A stretch of 64,000 nucleotides of DNA from Bartonella tamiae Th239 (GCF_000278275.1 NZ_JH725147.1:308388-372387); one strand, 5' to 3'; counted from the stretch's first letter, positions 1-11,500 are shown. Notes: generated by a model not told the origin, from the letters alone. Made by a program: numbers and translations.

Positions 1-1165
<1,165 letters not shown>

Positions 1166-1169
<4 letters not shown>

Positions 1170-1837
1170 ACAAATCTATTTTTGAACCTGATCCACAAAA
1201 CACCAAAGCAGTTAAAGACATGCAAATGTCACCAACATTAAAGCTCATTTTGGAAATGGGGCCTTTGATGGTATTTTTCTTTGCCAATTATAAAGGTGAA
1301 TGGCTGATCGAAAATATACCCCTTTTTGAAAATTTTGATAAACCCATTTTTCCAGCTACAGCTATCTTTATGCTTGCAATTATTATTGCTCTTATTGCGT
1401 CATGGATTATTGCGCGCAAAATTCCGATTATGCCTCTTATATCAGGAATATTTGTTCTCATTTTTGGATGTCTAACACTTTGGCTTCATAATGATACTTT
1501 TATCAAGATGAAGCCAACAATTATCAATAGCTTGTTTGGTTTGATTTTATTCGGTGGGCTCTTTTTTAAAAAAGCACTTTTGGGTTATGTTCTTGATTCA
1601 GCTTTTCATCTTGATGATGAAGGTTGGAAAAAATTAACCTATCGGTGGGCATGGTTTTTTATTTTTCTAGCCCTTTTAAATGAAGTGGTCTGGCGCAATT
1701 TTAGTGACGATTTTTGGACAAGTTTCAAAGTATTTGGTACGATGCCCATTACTTTCATTTTTATGGTTGCTCAAATGCCAATGATTATGAAACATGCAAC
1801 ACAACCTTTAAATAGCAAAAAAAATAATTCGGATTAA
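1166..1837 (+). CDS. yciB: Septation protein A / IspZ family inner-membrane protein
   Basis: Polytopic membrane protein of the YciB/IspZ (intracellular septation A) family, 223 residues. Several hydrophobic segments are visible (about residues 28-45, 60-80, 85-105, 120-140, 160-180, 190-210). The stretch [21 protein letters not shown] and the later [21 protein letters not shown] match the family pattern. In E. coli the family acts in cell-envelope synthesis near the division site. The start codon overlaps the ftsY stop (ATGA), giving translational coupling. The ftsY-ispZ pair is common in Rhizobiales. Confidence 0.93.
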
Positions 1838-1867
1838 AGCATTCATTGAAAACAACGGATTAAATCC

Positions 1868-2629
1868 ATGGAAATTATTCAATTTATATGCCGTCATGAT
1901 AATTTTGGTATACTTATACACGATAAAGCAAGTGGTTTAACCGCTGCCATTGACGCGCCTGATGCTGCAGTTATTCAAGATCAACTTCAACGCCATAACT
2001 GGACTCTTGATTTTATTTTTGTCACACATCATCATAATGACCATGTTGAAGGCATTCACAAACTTAAAGAAATTTATGATGCAAAAGTCATAGGGCCAAA
2101 AGCAGAAGAACAAAAAATACAAGGTATTGATATTGGTATTGATGAAGGTGAACCTTTAGATTTTGGCGCACAAGAGATAAAAATTATCGCAACACCAGGG
2201 CATACGCTTGGTGGAGTTTCTTATTATTTTCCCTTTGCTAAAGTTGTATTTACAGGGGACACACTTTTTTCTTTAGGATGTGGCCGTATTTTTGAAGGTA
2301 ATCCTTCAATGATGTTTCAATCCCTCAATAAACTTAAAAATCTTCCCGATGACACAAAAATTTATTGTGGTCATGAATATACATTAGAAAATGCACATTT
2401 TGCTTTAACAATTGACCCGAACAATCAAGAGCTTATCAACCGAAAGGCTGCCGTTGAACGACTTATTGCTGTGGGAGAAGCAACATTACCAACCACACTG
2501 GCTTTAGAAAAAGCAACCAATCCTTTTTTACGTTATGATGATGTTGATATTCGCCAAAATTTAGCCATGGAAAATGCTGATGATGCAGAATTATTTGCAG
2601 AAATAAGAAAGCGTAAGGACAAATTTTAA
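1868..2629 (+). CDS. gloB: Hydroxyacylglutathione hydrolase (glyoxalase II)
   Basis: Metallo-beta-lactamase-fold hydrolase that splits S-D-lactoylglutathione to D-lactate and glutathione, the second step of methylglyoxal detoxification. The binuclear metal motif THHHNDH is seen near residues 55-60, with further ligands in TPGHTLGG, FTGDTLF and CGHEYT. The length of 253 residues is normal for glyoxalase II. It follows yciB after 30 bp, and its stop overlaps the start of the next gene (TAATG), so the four plus-strand genes from ftsY on look like one transcript. Confidence 0.95.
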   Translation: MEIIQFICRHDNFGILIHDKASGLTAAIDAPDAAVIQDQLQRHNWTLDFIFVTHHHNDHVEGIHKLKEIYDAKVIGPKAEEQKIQGIDIGIDEGEPLDFGAQEIKIIATPGHTLGGVSYYFPFAKVVFTGDTLFSLGCGRIFEGNPSMMFQSLNKLKNLPDDTKIYCGHEYTLENAHFALTIDPNNQELINRKAAVERLIAVGEATLPTTLALEKATNPFLRYDDVDIRQNLAMENADDAELFAEIRKRKDKF

Positions 2630-3150
2630 TGTTTTTTCATACACAAAAACAATTCTTTTTTTCAAACTTTATTTGCTCTTTTTTATGCGTTTTTATGATT
2701 TTCTTTTCAGTCAATTCTTTTGCTCAAAACGATGAAACACATTCAAAAAAAGAAGAATTTTATTTAGCCCCCATTCATAATCCAGCAATGATCGCAAATT
2801 ACCCTTTAAACGAAGCTTTTCTTACTAAAATGGAAATTGTACAGCGTGAAATGACCAATCAATCTGTCTATTTGACTGTACAAGAAACAGGCAATGATGT
2901 GAGTATTAACGGTTTAATTTCTGCAATTGAAAAAAATGAAAAAATAAGCACAATATTAAAAAATAATGGGCTTTCACCCAACGATTATATCGTTGGATAT
3001 ATGGCTTTGCAAGCGGCTCTTGCTGCCGCCTCTTCCGCAGAAGACAAAGATGCTATTTTTGATGAAACAACAACTGTGTCACCCCAAAATCTAGAGTTTG
3101 GTAAGAAAAATACTGATCGTATTCGTCAATTACTAGAAAATATTTCTTGA
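2629..3150 (+). CDS. Small exported protein of unknown function
   Basis: 173 residues. The first 30 or so residues form a strongly hydrophobic, Phe-rich segment ending near VNSFAQ, a likely Sec signal peptide. The mature part is polar and probably helical (EKNEKISTILKNNGLSPNDYIVGYMALQAALAAAS). I do not recognise a named domain. It starts on the last base of the gloB stop codon, so it is translationally coupled to gloB. The reading frame, coupling and signal peptide make it a real gene; the function is unknown, though a periplasmic location is likely. Confidence 0.8.
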   Translation: MFFHTQKQFFFSNFICSFLCVFMIFFSVNSFAQNDETHSKKEEFYLAPIHNPAMIANYPLNEAFLTKMEIVQREMTNQSVYLTVQETGNDVSINGLISAIEKNEKISTILKNNGLSPNDYIVGYMALQAALAAASSAEDKDAIFDETTTVSPQNLEFGKKNTDRIRQLLENIS

Positions 3151-4011
3151 AATTGACGCAAACAACTTTCAAAGAAATATCATTGATAAACCTATTAATT
3201 TCTTGATTTTATTTAATTTGTGATTGTTTACTTTTATGATAATAAGATTAATGAATCATTTGGTTTTATTAAGTGAGAAGCGGATGACAGGCATATCATC
3301 TTTTTCCCTCCGTCTCTTTGAATTTTCATGTTGATAGCCGCCGTAATGTCAGCACCATTGTCTTTTTCATTCAATATGGTTGAATGTCGCAAGATGCGTC
3401 TGTTGCCTAAGGTCCACATAAATTGCTCTGTAAGCGCTGCAGAAGCTGAAGAAGATTCGGTGGATTTGACCGCATATTGCTGCTCTCATCATATAAAGCT
3501 TTACTGTATTATCATTTTAACGCCATACAACATTTAGGCACTTTGCACGTCAATAAGCCCTTTAAAAAGGATATTTTCCTTTTTTTTCGATTGTACCAAA
3601 GGTGGCTTAAAGTCAAAGCTGCATACGATCTATAATGAAACCAGTAAACTTCTCTACCTATCATTGTCCGTAGGACAGTTGAGCAATTACTAGGATGCAT
3701 CTCTTGTGTTAACGCTTCTGCCAGATGCGCAGCAATTCATTGCTTAAAAATATTATGATGGAAATTGATTTTATAAGAAATAACACAAAAAGAAGATTAA
3801 GGCCTTTTTTCCTCTTCAAAAATGAATAACTCCTCAAATGTACTTCGACAAACAAACCTACCGACATCGCCACAAAATTAAGAACTTGTTTGCCAAGCTA
3901 AAAGATTAACAACGCATCGCTACGCATTATGATCGATAGATATACATTTTCTTATCTGAAATCTGAACGCCGCAATCTTAATGAATAAATCTTGATACTT
4001 AAAGCAATAGT
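3151..4011. other. Gene-poor spacer with possible decayed coding remnants
   Basis: 861 bp between a plus-strand and a minus-strand operon (convergent). Only short frames of about 60 codons without convincing start sites are found. One minus-strand frame from about 3746 down to 3512 is open before its first ATG (reading IAAHLAEALTQEMHPS) and another ends in a run reading GADITAAINMKIQRD. These look like pieces of lost genes, but I cannot name them. An AAAAAGGA/TTCCTTTTT hairpin near 3566-3586 may be a terminator. Confidence 0.4.
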
Positions 4012-4893
4012 TTAATTTTGCAAACGGCGACAAATATCATCAAGCTGTTCCAACGAAGAATAATGGATTTTAACATCTCCGCCTTTTTTGCCATGTTTAA
4101 TCGCCACTTTCATCCCAATAACATCAGCAAGAAGTTTTTCTAAAGATTTTGTATCAGCATCTTTTTCCAAAGGTGTCCGTCGTTTGGTTTTTATTTGAGT
4201 TTGACCATGAGCCAAAGCCTCAGTCTGTCGGACTGAAAGACCATCACGAATGATAAGCTCCGCCAGTGCTTGTGGATCTTCAACTGTAATAAGACAGCGA
4301 GCATGACCTGCTGAAATTTGACCCTCATTTAAAAACTGTTGTACTTTTTGTGGAAGTTTCAATAAACGCAATGTATTCGCAACATGACTACGGCTTTTGC
4401 CGATAACCTGTGCAAGATCAGCCTGTGTATAGTCATGATCATCAATTAATAATTGATACCCCATACCCTCTTCAATTGGATTCAAATCAGCACGTTGCAC
4501 ATTTTCAATTATTGCTAATTCCAAAGCCGTACGGTCATCCACATCGCGAACGATAACGGGTAACTCATTTAAATTTGCTCTTTGCGCTGCACGCCAACGT
4601 CTTTCACCAGCGATCAATTCAAAATAATTTGGATGATCTGGTGATGGGCGAACAACAACAGGTTGCACAACACCATGCTCCCGAATAGATTGCGCCAGAT
4701 CATCAAGTTCATTTTCAGTGAAATAACGTCGAGGATTGCGCGGATTACGTGATATAAACTCAATCGGAACATGACGTTCTAAATTTGTCAGTGCCTCATT
4801 AGGTGTATTGCTTTTGTGAACATCAATATCAACATCGCCAATTAAAGCTGCCAAACCACGTCCAAGTCTTTTTTTTGATTGATCATCTCGCAT
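4012..4893 (-). CDS. parB: Chromosome-partitioning protein ParB
   Basis: CTP-dependent DNA clamp that loads at parS and works with ParA to segregate origins. 293 residues. The N-terminal start KKRLGRGLAALIGD is typical of chromosomal ParB. The catalytic/CTP motif GERRWRAAQ lies near residue 95, followed by the ENVQRADLNPIEEG motif and a helix-turn-helix (TQADLAQVIGKSRSHVANTLRLLKLP) for parS binding, then a C-terminal dimerisation region ending at CRRLQN. It lies 33 bp downstream of parA on the same strand. Several parS-like sites occur in this window, which supports its role as the chromosomal ParB. Confidence 0.97.
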   Translation of the reverse strand: MRDDQSKKRLGRGLAALIGDVDIDVHKSNTPNEALTNLERHVPIEFISRNPRNPRRYFTENELDDLAQSIREHGVVQPVVVRPSPDHPNYFELIAGERRWRAAQRANLNELPVIVRDVDDRTALELAIIENVQRADLNPIEEGMGYQLLIDDHDYTQADLAQVIGKSRSHVANTLRLLKLPQKVQQFLNEGQISAGHARCLITVEDPQALAELIIRDGLSVRQTEALAHGQTQIKTKRRTPLEKDADTKSLEKLLADVIGMKVAIKHGKKGGDVKIHYSSLEQLDDICRRLQN

Positions 4894-4926
4894 TTTTAAA
4901 TCTCTTTATTTTTCAATGGTTTATAT

Positions 4927-5721
4927 TTATGCTGCACGCAATTTTCGTTCACGCTGGATCACTTCTGAAGCCAATTGTAAATAAGCCTGACTGCCAGCAC
5001 ATTTTAAGTCATACAACAAAGCAGGTTTACCAAATGAAGGTGCTTCAGAAATACGCACATTACGCGGTATCATCGTACGATAAACTTTATCTCCCATATA
5101 AGAACGGACATCATCAACCACCTGATTGGATAAATTATTACGCCCATCATACATTGTCAGAACAATACCTTGTATTTGCAATGCAGGATTAAGCGAATTG
5201 CGCACTTGTTGAACAGTTTCAAGCAATTGGCTTAAGCCCTCTAAGGCTAAGAATTCGCATTGTAGTGGCACGAGAACAGAGTCTGCAGCTCCCATAGCAT
5301 TTAACGTTAAAAGATTAAGAGATGGCGGACAATCAATCAAAATATAAGTAAATTTTTGTCTGACACGCTGATCCCGACGAAGAGCCGTTTGCAAACGTGT
5401 TATACGATCTTTTTCTGGAGCAATTTCCATTTCAACTCCTAAAAGATCAAGAGTTGATGGTACAACATAAAGATTTGGAACTTCTGTCTCAAGTGCAGCT
5501 TGTGCAACAGATGCACCTGATATTAACACATCATAAGATGACAATGCGCGATTGTGACGATCTATGCCCAATCCTGTGCTGGCATTGCCCTGTGGATCAA
5601 TATCCATAACCAAAACAATCTCACCAATCGCTGCTAAAGCCGTAGCAAGATTTATGGCGGTTGTGGTTTTACCCACCCCCCCTTTTTGATTGGCGATAGC
5701 GATAATTCTTGTGTCGCTCAT
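4927..5721 (-). CDS. parA: Chromosome-partitioning ATPase ParA (Soj)
   Basis: Deviant-Walker ATPase that positions ParB-parS complexes on the nucleoid. 264 residues from the chosen ATG. Seen: KGGVGKTTTAINLATALA (deviant Walker A, with the signature lysine), DIDPQGNAS, and LIDCPPSLNLLTLNA. The frame extends three codons upstream to a GTG that overlaps the rsmG stop, but the ATG at 5721 has AAGGG at a good distance and begins MSDTRIIAIANQKGG, as in the family. It sits in the classic order rsmG-parA-parB. Confidence 0.97.
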   Translation of the reverse strand: MSDTRIIAIANQKGGVGKTTTAINLATALAAIGEIVLVMDIDPQGNASTGLGIDRHNRALSSYDVLISGASVAQAALETEVPNLYVVPSTLDLLGVEMEIAPEKDRITRLQTALRRDQRVRQKFTYILIDCPPSLNLLTLNAMGAADSVLVPLQCEFLALEGLSQLLETVQQVRNSLNPALQIQGIVLTMYDGRNNLSNQVVDDVRSYMGDKVYRTMIPRNVRISEAPSFGKPALLYDLKCAGSQAYLQLASEVIQRERKLRAA

Positions 5722-5726
5722 ATTTA

Positions 5727-6374
5727 TCACCCTTTATATGCCCGTATATTTGTCATTTTCAAAATAACAGATTGCACATCAATTTTACTTTTAAAAATTT
5801 CAAGTTCAAATTCCCAATGCTTTTTTGCTTGATCAATTTCTTTTTGATATTCACGACCTTTTGGAAAAAGCACGTTGCTCCCTTTTTCTGTCCATATACG
5901 ACACAAAGATAACAGTGCGTTAAGAGGCGCTAAAGCGCGCGCAGTGATAACCTCAGGAGCTTCAATTTTTTTCGTACTATCTTCTATACGCGCATTATGA
6001 ACGTGAGCTGGCAAATCCAACTGGGCAATCATATGCTGTAAAAAGGCTGCTTTTTTATGATTGCTTTCAATAAGATGCAAACTGCCTTTTTTTTGTCCTT
6101 TCAACAAAATGGCTGTAACCAGACCAGGAAAACCACCACCAGAACCAATATCACACCATGTCATAGCATGAGAAGCCAAATTAAAAATTTGTGCACTATC
6201 TAAAATGTGACGATTCCAAATATTAGGAATTGTTGTATTGGCTATCAAATTAATATGTTTTTGCCATTTGGTAAGTTCTGCTTCATAAAACAAAAAACTT
6301 TCTTCTGTTTCACGTGAAACGGAAGGAATGATTTGCTTTAAAGCTGCAATTTTTTCTACAGCATTTTTATTCAT
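5727..6374 (-). CDS. rsmG: 16S rRNA (guanine-527-N7) methyltransferase RsmG (GidB)
   Basis: SAM-dependent methyltransferase that makes m7G527 in 16S rRNA; loss in other bacteria gives low-level streptomycin resistance. 215 residues. The SAM motif CDIGSGGGFPGLVTAILL and the segment ITARALAPLNALL are typical. The start overlaps the mnmG stop (TAATG arrangement) and the end abuts parA, so mnmG-rsmG-parA-parB is one transcription unit. A parS-like palindrome is embedded in its 5' coding part (6306-6321). Confidence 0.96.
   Translation of the reverse strand: MNKNAVEKIAALKQIIPSVSRETEESFLFYEAELTKWQKHINLIANTTIPNIWNRHILDSAQIFNLASHAMTWCDIGSGGGFPGLVTAILLKGQKKGSLHLIESNHKKAAFLQHMIAQLDLPAHVHNARIEDSTKKIEAPEVITARALAPLNALLSLCRIWTEKGSNVLFPKGREYQKEIDQAKKHWEFELEIFKSKIDVQSVILKMTNIRAYKG
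6306..6321. promoter_or_regulatory. parS site (15 of 16 match), inside rsmG
   Basis: TGTTTCACGTGAAACG differs from the chromosomal parS consensus TGTTTCACGTGAAACA only at the last base. It lies within the rsmG coding sequence, less than 0.6 kb upstream of parA. Confidence 0.93.
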
Positions 6375-8242
6375 TACGCTGTCTTTCTATCATTACGATA
6401 TAAACGTTGAATATGCGTAATAATTAATGATAAAGCAGCAGGTGTCATACCATCTATTTTTTGCGCCTCCGCAATTGTTTGTGGCTCACGCTGTTTCAAT
6501 TTAAACTTCAATTCATTCGATAAACCTGAAATGAGATCAAGGTTTAAATGTGCTGGAATTTTCATGTGTTCATCACGCTGCAAAGCGATAATATCCATTG
6601 TTTGGCGTTCAATATAAACAGCATATTGCGCTTCAATTTCTAAAACTTCTCTTGTCGTATTTTCAATTTGATTAAGCTCTGGCCAAACGCGTTCCAATCG
6701 AGCTATAGAAATATCAGAATAGGCAAGAAAATCATAAGCACTTCTGCGAATTCCATCATTTTTAATTTGAAAACCATAAGATTGAGCTTGATTTGGCGTT
6801 AAAGTCAGTGATTGACATAATAAACGCGCTTGATTGAGCTTTTCACGTTTTTCTTCATAAACGTGAAAACGCTCTGATTGAACAATTCCCCATTCTTTAC
6901 CTAAGGACGTTAATCGTTCATCAGCATTATCTGCACGCAATGATAAGCGAAATTCAGCACGGGAAGTAAACATACGATAAGGTTCACTAACACCTCGATT
7001 GATTAAATCATCAATCATAACACCAATATAAGCTTGTGAACGACTTAATGTTACCATCTCATTTTGAGCTGCTTTTCGAGCAGCATTCACTCCAGCAAGC
7101 AAACCTTGTGCGGCAGCTTCTTCATAACCTGTTGTTCCATTAATTTGCCCAGCCAAAAATAGCCCTGGCAAAGCGCGTAATTCTAAGGAAGCATTAAGTT
7201 GTCGGGGATCTATAAAGTCGTATTCAATTGCATAACCAGGTTGTAAAACATGAACATTTTCTAAACCTTCAATCGTTTTTAAAAGGGCAATTTGTGCATC
7301 TTCAGGAAGTGACGTTGAAATACCATTTGGATAAATAGTGTCATCTTCCAAACCTTCCGGTTCAAGAAATATCTGATGACCATCACGATCCCCAAATTTG
7401 ACAATTTTATCTTCAATGGATGGACAATATCGCGGACCAATCCCTTCAATTGCACCTGAATACATCGCAGATCGATGAAGATTATTTCTAATAATTTCAT
7501 GCGTTTTATCATTGGTACGGGTAATAGCACATTCGATTTGAGGTTGAGGCAAATGCGTTGTTAAAAAGGAAAATGGTGTAAGAACATCATCGGCACCTTG
7601 TTTTGGTAAAGATGACCAATCAATGGATTTTTTACTTAACCGTGCAGGTGTTCCTGTTTTCAATCGACCTAATGTCAAGTTTAAAGACCTAAGTCGTTCT
7701 GCCAACAGTGTGCTTGGTTCTTCTCCTATGCGTCCAGCTGGCCAATTTTTATCACCGAGATGAATCAATCCTCTTAAAAATGTACCCGTTGTAAGAACAA
7801 CAGAAGAAGTTTGAAAACTTCCTTTATTTTTTAGAATAACACCTTTTAATTGACGTTGATCAAAAACAAGATCAACAACTTCATCTTCAATGAGAGTAAG
7901 ATTTTTTGTTTCTGCCAAAAGGTTTTGCATGGCTTTTTTATAAAGATACCTATCCGCTTGAGTGCGAGGACCACGTACAGCAGGACCTTTTCGACGATTT
8001 AATAGACGAAACTGAATACCAGCTTCATCTGCAGCGCGCCCCATATAACCATCAAGTGCATCGATTTCACGTACTAAATGACCTTTACCCAAACCCCCAA
8101 TTGCTGGATTACAAGACATAGCACCAATTGTTGCAATTTTATGCGTAATTAATACAGTTTTTGCACCTGCTCGTGCAGCAGCACCTGCCGCCTCGCAGCC
8201 TGCATGCCCTCCACCAACAACTATGACATCATATTTTTTCAT
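6374..8242 (-). CDS. mnmG: tRNA U34 carboxymethylaminomethyl-modifying FAD enzyme MnmG (GidA)
   Basis: FAD-dependent partner of MnmE that modifies wobble uridine 34 in tRNAs. 622 residues. The N-terminal dinucleotide fold [13 protein letters not shown], the family signature [20 protein letters not shown], the second signature [17 protein letters not shown], and the C-terminal helical domain ([23 protein letters not shown]) are all present. It heads the mnmG-rsmG-parA-parB operon. The spacer upstream contains three parS-like sites. Confidence 0.97.
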   Translation of the reverse strand: MKKYDVIVVGGGHAGCEAAGAAARAGAKTVLITHKIATIGAMSCNPAIGGLGKGHLVREIDALDGYMGRAADEAGIQFRLLNRRKGPAVRGPRTQADRYLYKKAMQNLLAETKNLTLIEDEVVDLVFDQRQLKGVILKNKGSFQTSSVVLTTGTFLRGLIHLGDKNWPAGRIGEEPSTLLAERLRSLNLTLGRLKTGTPARLSKKSIDWSSLPKQGADDVLTPFSFLTTHLPQPQIECAITRTNDKTHEIIRNNLHRSAMYSGAIEGIGPRYCPSIEDKIVKFGDRDGHQIFLEPEGLEDDTIYPNGISTSLPEDAQIALLKTIEGLENVHVLQPGYAIEYDFIDPRQLNASLELRALPGLFLAGQINGTTGYEEAAAQGLLAGVNAARKAAQNEMVTLSRSQAYIGVMIDDLINRGVSEPYRMFTSRAEFRLSLRADNADERLTSLGKEWGIVQSERFHVYEEKREKLNQARLLCQSLTLTPNQAQSYGFQIKNDGIRRSAYDFLAYSDISIARLERVWPELNQIENTTREVLEIEAQYAVYIERQTMDIIALQRDEHMKIPAHLNLDLISGLSNELKFKLKQREPQTIAEAQKIDGMTPAALSLIITHIQRLYRNDRKTA

Positions 8243-8271
8243 TTATACAATCCAAATAGAGACGAATCAAA

Positions 8272-8287
8272 CATTTCACGTGAAACA
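8272..8287. promoter_or_regulatory. parS-like site (14 of 16)
   Basis: CATTTCACGTGAAACA: the right half is perfect and the two outer left bases differ from consensus. It lies 30 bp upstream of the mnmG start. Confidence 0.85.
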
Positions 8288-8375
8288 AAAATAACGCCAA
8301 GACTCTATCTTATTATGAAACGTTTGTGTTCTCATCCATTTATTGAGAAGTGATCCGTTTATTTATCACATCTAT

Positions 8376-8391
8376 TGTTTCACGTGAATCC
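8376..8391. promoter_or_regulatory. parS-like site (14 of 16)
   Basis: TGTTTCACGTGAATCC: the left half is perfect; two mismatches lie in the right arm. Confidence 0.83.
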
Positions 8392-8499
8392 AAAAAAAAA
8401 AGAATTATCATTTATTTCTCATACTTCAACGAATTCTTTATTATGGAGTTAGAAATTAGGATGTCAGTTTTAAAGAATTATAGACACACTGTTATATAT

Positions 8500-8515
8500 T
8501 GTTTCACGTGAATCT
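8500..8515. promoter_or_regulatory. parS-like site (14 of 16)
   Basis: TGTTTCACGTGAATCT: the left half is perfect, with the same GAATC right arm as the copy at 8376. It ends at the base before the mnmE stop codon. Confidence 0.83.
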
Positions 8516-9823
8516 TTATTTGCCAATGCAGAATTCAGAAAATATAACATCTAAAATATCTTCTACATCAATATCACCTGTGATGCGTCCTAACGCATCG
8601 GATGCCAATCGAAGATGCTCAGCCCGTAAAGTTAAATCAAGATCAGGATTTAATAGCGCATTATCTATTTCTTTTAGTGTTTGAAATAACAAATCACTTT
8701 GACGTTTACGTGCAGGAAGTGCATCACCAATTTTTGCCATTATATTTGAACAAAAATCACTGATAGATCTAAGGAGATGATCAACACCTTCACCATCAAT
8801 AGCTGATATTTGAATTGGCCAACGTTGATTATCACCTTTTATGACATCTTGTTTATTTCCAATTCGCCAAATAACAGCTTTTGTTTGCGGAAGATCTATA
8901 TAATGAGGCTGATTCATATCTTCAACAAGTAAAATCAAATCAGCTTCTTTTATGCGATCATAAGCTGTATCAATACCCAATTTTTCAATAGGATTATCTG
9001 TTTCATGCAAGCCCGCTGTATCACTGAGAAGAATGGGTAAACCTCCCAATATAAGCCGTGTTTCTAATGCATCACGCGTTGTACCTGCTATATCTGTAAC
9101 AATAGCTAAATCGCGACCCGTTAACTTATTGATTAAACTTGATTTTCCAGCATTTGGTGCGCCAGCAATAACGACTTTTAGACCATCACGCATTAAATTT
9201 GCACGTTCTTCTTGATCAAGGTGTTTTTGAATATCATTACGTAAAAAAGGTAGTTGCTCCCAAACTTGATCAGAAACTGAACCGGGAATATCGCCTTCAT
9301 CAGCAAAATCAAATTCAGCTTCAATCAATGCGCGTGCTTTTATCAGTTTATCACGCCACTCACGATAAAGAGTAGCAAGTTTTCCACTTGTTCCCATAAG
9401 CGCCAAACGTCTTTGGCTTTCTGTTTCTGCTTCTATTAAATCCGCAAGTCCTTCAGCTTGTGTAAGGTCAAGTTTGCCATTAAAGAAAGCACGTCTAGAA
9501 AATTCGCCTGGTTCAGCAATCCTACAATTATCAAATTGTGATAATTCCTCTAATAAGCGCGCAGCAACAGCTTTGCCACCATGAATATGAAATTCAACAC
9601 AATCTTCACCTGTAAAACTCTTAGGTTCTTGAAAAAAAACAGTTAAAGCCGTGTCTAAAAAAGTACCGTCTTTTGCTATCAGCGATCCATAAGACATTAT
9701 ACGAGGTTCAGGTATTTTACCATAAAGTGTTTGTATAATTTCTCTTACCCGTTCACCAGAAATGCGAATAACGGCGACACCTGATGGTAACAATCCACTT
9801 GAAACAGCAAAAATTGTATCCAT
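8516..9823 (-). CDS. mnmE: tRNA U34 modification GTPase MnmE (TrmE)
   Basis: GTPase partner of MnmG in wobble-uridine modification. 435 residues from the ATG at 9823, which is preceded by GAGGAT; the frame reaches five codons further to another ATG that would lie over that ribosome site. Domains in order: N-terminal folate-binding domain (TIFAVSSGLLPSGVAVIRISG), helical domain, inserted G domain with GAPNAGKSSLINKL, DIAGTTRDA and DTAGLHET, and the C-terminal signature FCIGK with the catalytic cysteine. Next to mnmG, as usual in alphaproteobacteria. Confidence 0.97.
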   Translation of the reverse strand: MDTIFAVSSGLLPSGVAVIRISGERVREIIQTLYGKIPEPRIMSYGSLIAKDGTFLDTALTVFFQEPKSFTGEDCVEFHIHGGKAVAARLLEELSQFDNCRIAEPGEFSRRAFFNGKLDLTQAEGLADLIEAETESQRRLALMGTSGKLATLYREWRDKLIKARALIEAEFDFADEGDIPGSVSDQVWEQLPFLRNDIQKHLDQEERANLMRDGLKVVIAGAPNAGKSSLINKLTGRDLAIVTDIAGTTRDALETRLILGGLPILLSDTAGLHETDNPIEKLGIDTAYDRIKEADLILLVEDMNQPHYIDLPQTKAVIWRIGNKQDVIKGDNQRWPIQISAIDGEGVDHLLRSISDFCSNIMAKIGDALPARKRQSDLLFQTLKEIDNALLNPDLDLTLRAEHLRLASDALGRITGDIDVEDILDVIFSEFCIGK

Positions 9824-9999
9824 TGTCTTTATCCTCATTTCAATACAGACAATTGAAAATAAAAATACTCATTATAACACTCTTCATTCTATAAATAAGT
9901 TTATGAAAAGCAATTTGGTGCAAATTTAAAAAATATATCTATTTTTAATAATTTACTTCCGTAAATATTAATATGTTTTTATGTATTAACTTTAATAAC

Positions 10000-10045
10000 A
10001 AAAAAATTTGATCTTGAAGATTTTAGTATTACTTTCAAGATCAAA
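10000..10045 (-). terminator. Intrinsic terminator of rho
   Basis: On the minus strand a 12-bp perfect stem (TTTGATCTTGAA with its complement, plus-strand positions 10007-10018 and 10034-10045, 15-nt loop) is followed by seven U. It lies about 20 bp after the rho stop codon. Confidence 0.85.
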
Positions 10046-10066
10046 ATTATAGTTTGATTAAAATGA

Positions 10067-11341
10067 TTACGTATTCATTGAATCAAAAAATTCATTGTTA
10101 TTTTTTGTTTGTTTTAATTTATCAATTAAAAACTCAATTGCATCTGTTGTTCCCATTGGGGAAAGAATACGACGCAAAACAAAGATTTTTTGTAAATCTT
10201 GGCGTTCTATTAACAAATCTTCTTTTCGTGTTCCCGATTTTAATATATCCATTGCTGGAAAAATACGTTTATCAGCAACTTTACGGTCAAGAACAATTTC
10301 TGAATTGCCTGTACCTTTAAATTCTTCAAAAATAACTTCATCCATACGGCTTCCGGTATCAATTAAAGCTGTCGCAATAATTGTTAAAGAACCTCCTTCT
10401 TCAATATTACGCGCTGCACCGAAAAAACGTTTTGGACGTTGTAGGGCATTCGCATCAACACCCCCTGTTAAAACCTTACCAGATGATGGTACGACAGTAT
10501 TATAAGCACGTCCTAGCCGTGTAATTGAATCAAGTAAAATAACAACATCACGTCCATGTTCAACCAGACGTTTAGCTTTTTCAATAACCATTTCTGCAAC
10601 TTGAACATGTCGAATAGCAGGTTCATCAAAAGTTGAAGAGATAACTTCACCTTGCACTGAGCGTTGCATATCAGTGACTTCTTCCGGACGTTCATCAATT
10701 AAAAGAACAATTAAATAACATTCAGGATGATTAACAGTAATAGAATGAGCAATATTTTGTAAAAGCACAGTTTTACCTGTACGAGGAGGTGCAACAATAA
10801 GACCACGTTGACCTTTTCCTAATGGTGAAACAAGATCAATTACGCGTCCTGACATATCCTTTCCAGTAGGATCTTCCAATTCCATTGCCAACCGTTCATT
10901 TGGATAAAGAGGTGTAAGATTATCAAAATGAATTTTATGTCGGATTTTTTCAGGATCTTCAAAATTAATACTGTTAATTTTTAACAATGCAAAATAGCGT
11001 TCGCCTTCTTTTGGTCCTCGAATAGGTCCTTCAACAGTATCACCTGTTTTTAGTGAAAACCGACGAATTTGTGATGGCGATAAATATATATCATCTGGTC
11101 CAGGAAGGTAATTTGCATCAGCTGAGCGTAAAAAACCAAAGCCATCAAGCAAAACTTCAACGACCCCTTCCCCAATAATTTCCACATCTTGTAGTGCCAG
11201 TCTTTTTAAAATAGCAAACATTAATTCTTGTTTGCGCATTAAAGAAGCATTTTCAACTTCCAATGTTTCTGCAAAAGCAACGAGTTCAACAGGTGTTTTG
11301 CTTTTTAACTCTTGGAGCTTCATTTTTTGCATATCTTGCAT
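10067..11341 (-). CDS. rho: Transcription termination factor Rho
   Basis: Hexameric RNA-dependent ATPase/helicase that ends transcription. 424 residues. Seen: N-terminal Rho domain ([17 protein letters not shown]), cold-shock-like RNA-binding domain ([20 protein letters not shown]), Walker A ([11 protein letters not shown]), Walker B ([16 protein letters not shown]) and the secondary RNA site ([20 protein letters not shown]). Several in-frame ATG codons lie at the 5' end (11341, 11332, 11323) with no clear ribosome site, so the exact start is open. It follows the order mnmE-rho-hemJ-hemE. Confidence 0.97.
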   Translation of the reverse strand: MQDMQKMKLQELKSKTPVELVAFAETLEVENASLMRKQELMFAILKRLALQDVEIIGEGVVEVLLDGFGFLRSADANYLPGPDDIYLSPSQIRRFSLKTGDTVEGPIRGPKEGERYFALLKINSINFEDPEKIRHKIHFDNLTPLYPNERLAMELEDPTGKDMSGRVIDLVSPLGKGQRGLIVAPPRTGKTVLLQNIAHSITVNHPECYLIVLLIDERPEEVTDMQRSVQGEVISSTFDEPAIRHVQVAEMVIEKAKRLVEHGRDVVILLDSITRLGRAYNTVVPSSGKVLTGGVDANALQRPKRFFGAARNIEEGGSLTIIATALIDTGSRMDEVIFEEFKGTGNSEIVLDRKVADKRIFPAMDILKSGTRKEDLLIERQDLQKIFVLRRILSPMGTTDAIEFLIDKLKQTKNNNEFFDSMNT

Positions 11342-11500
11342 ATAAAAACCGTATATTTTGTTTAAAGGAAGGATGTTTATTCAGTTAAACAAATATTTAA
11401 CGTAAACGCTTATTATTTTTTGTCTGAAAAACATATATGGTAGGTGAAAAGATCACTATCAGTTTTATTTGTAAAAATCAAGAATATTACATTTACTTTT

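Larger units (their letters stand above)
8243..8515. promoter_or_regulatory. mnmG/mnmE spacer with three parS-like sites (centromere core)
   Basis: 273 bp between two minus-strand genes. It holds three copies of the TTTCACGTGAA core at 8272-8287, 8376-8391 and 8500-8515, spaced 104 and 124 bp apart. It must also contain the promoter of the mnmG operon, so ParB loading here may affect transcription. The last copy directly abuts the mnmE stop codon. Confidence 0.85.

Noticed and set aside
9033-9215. Short frames antisense to mnmE, rho, dnaK and other core genes
   Set aside because: They mirror conserved coding sequence on the opposite strand and have no start signals of their own.
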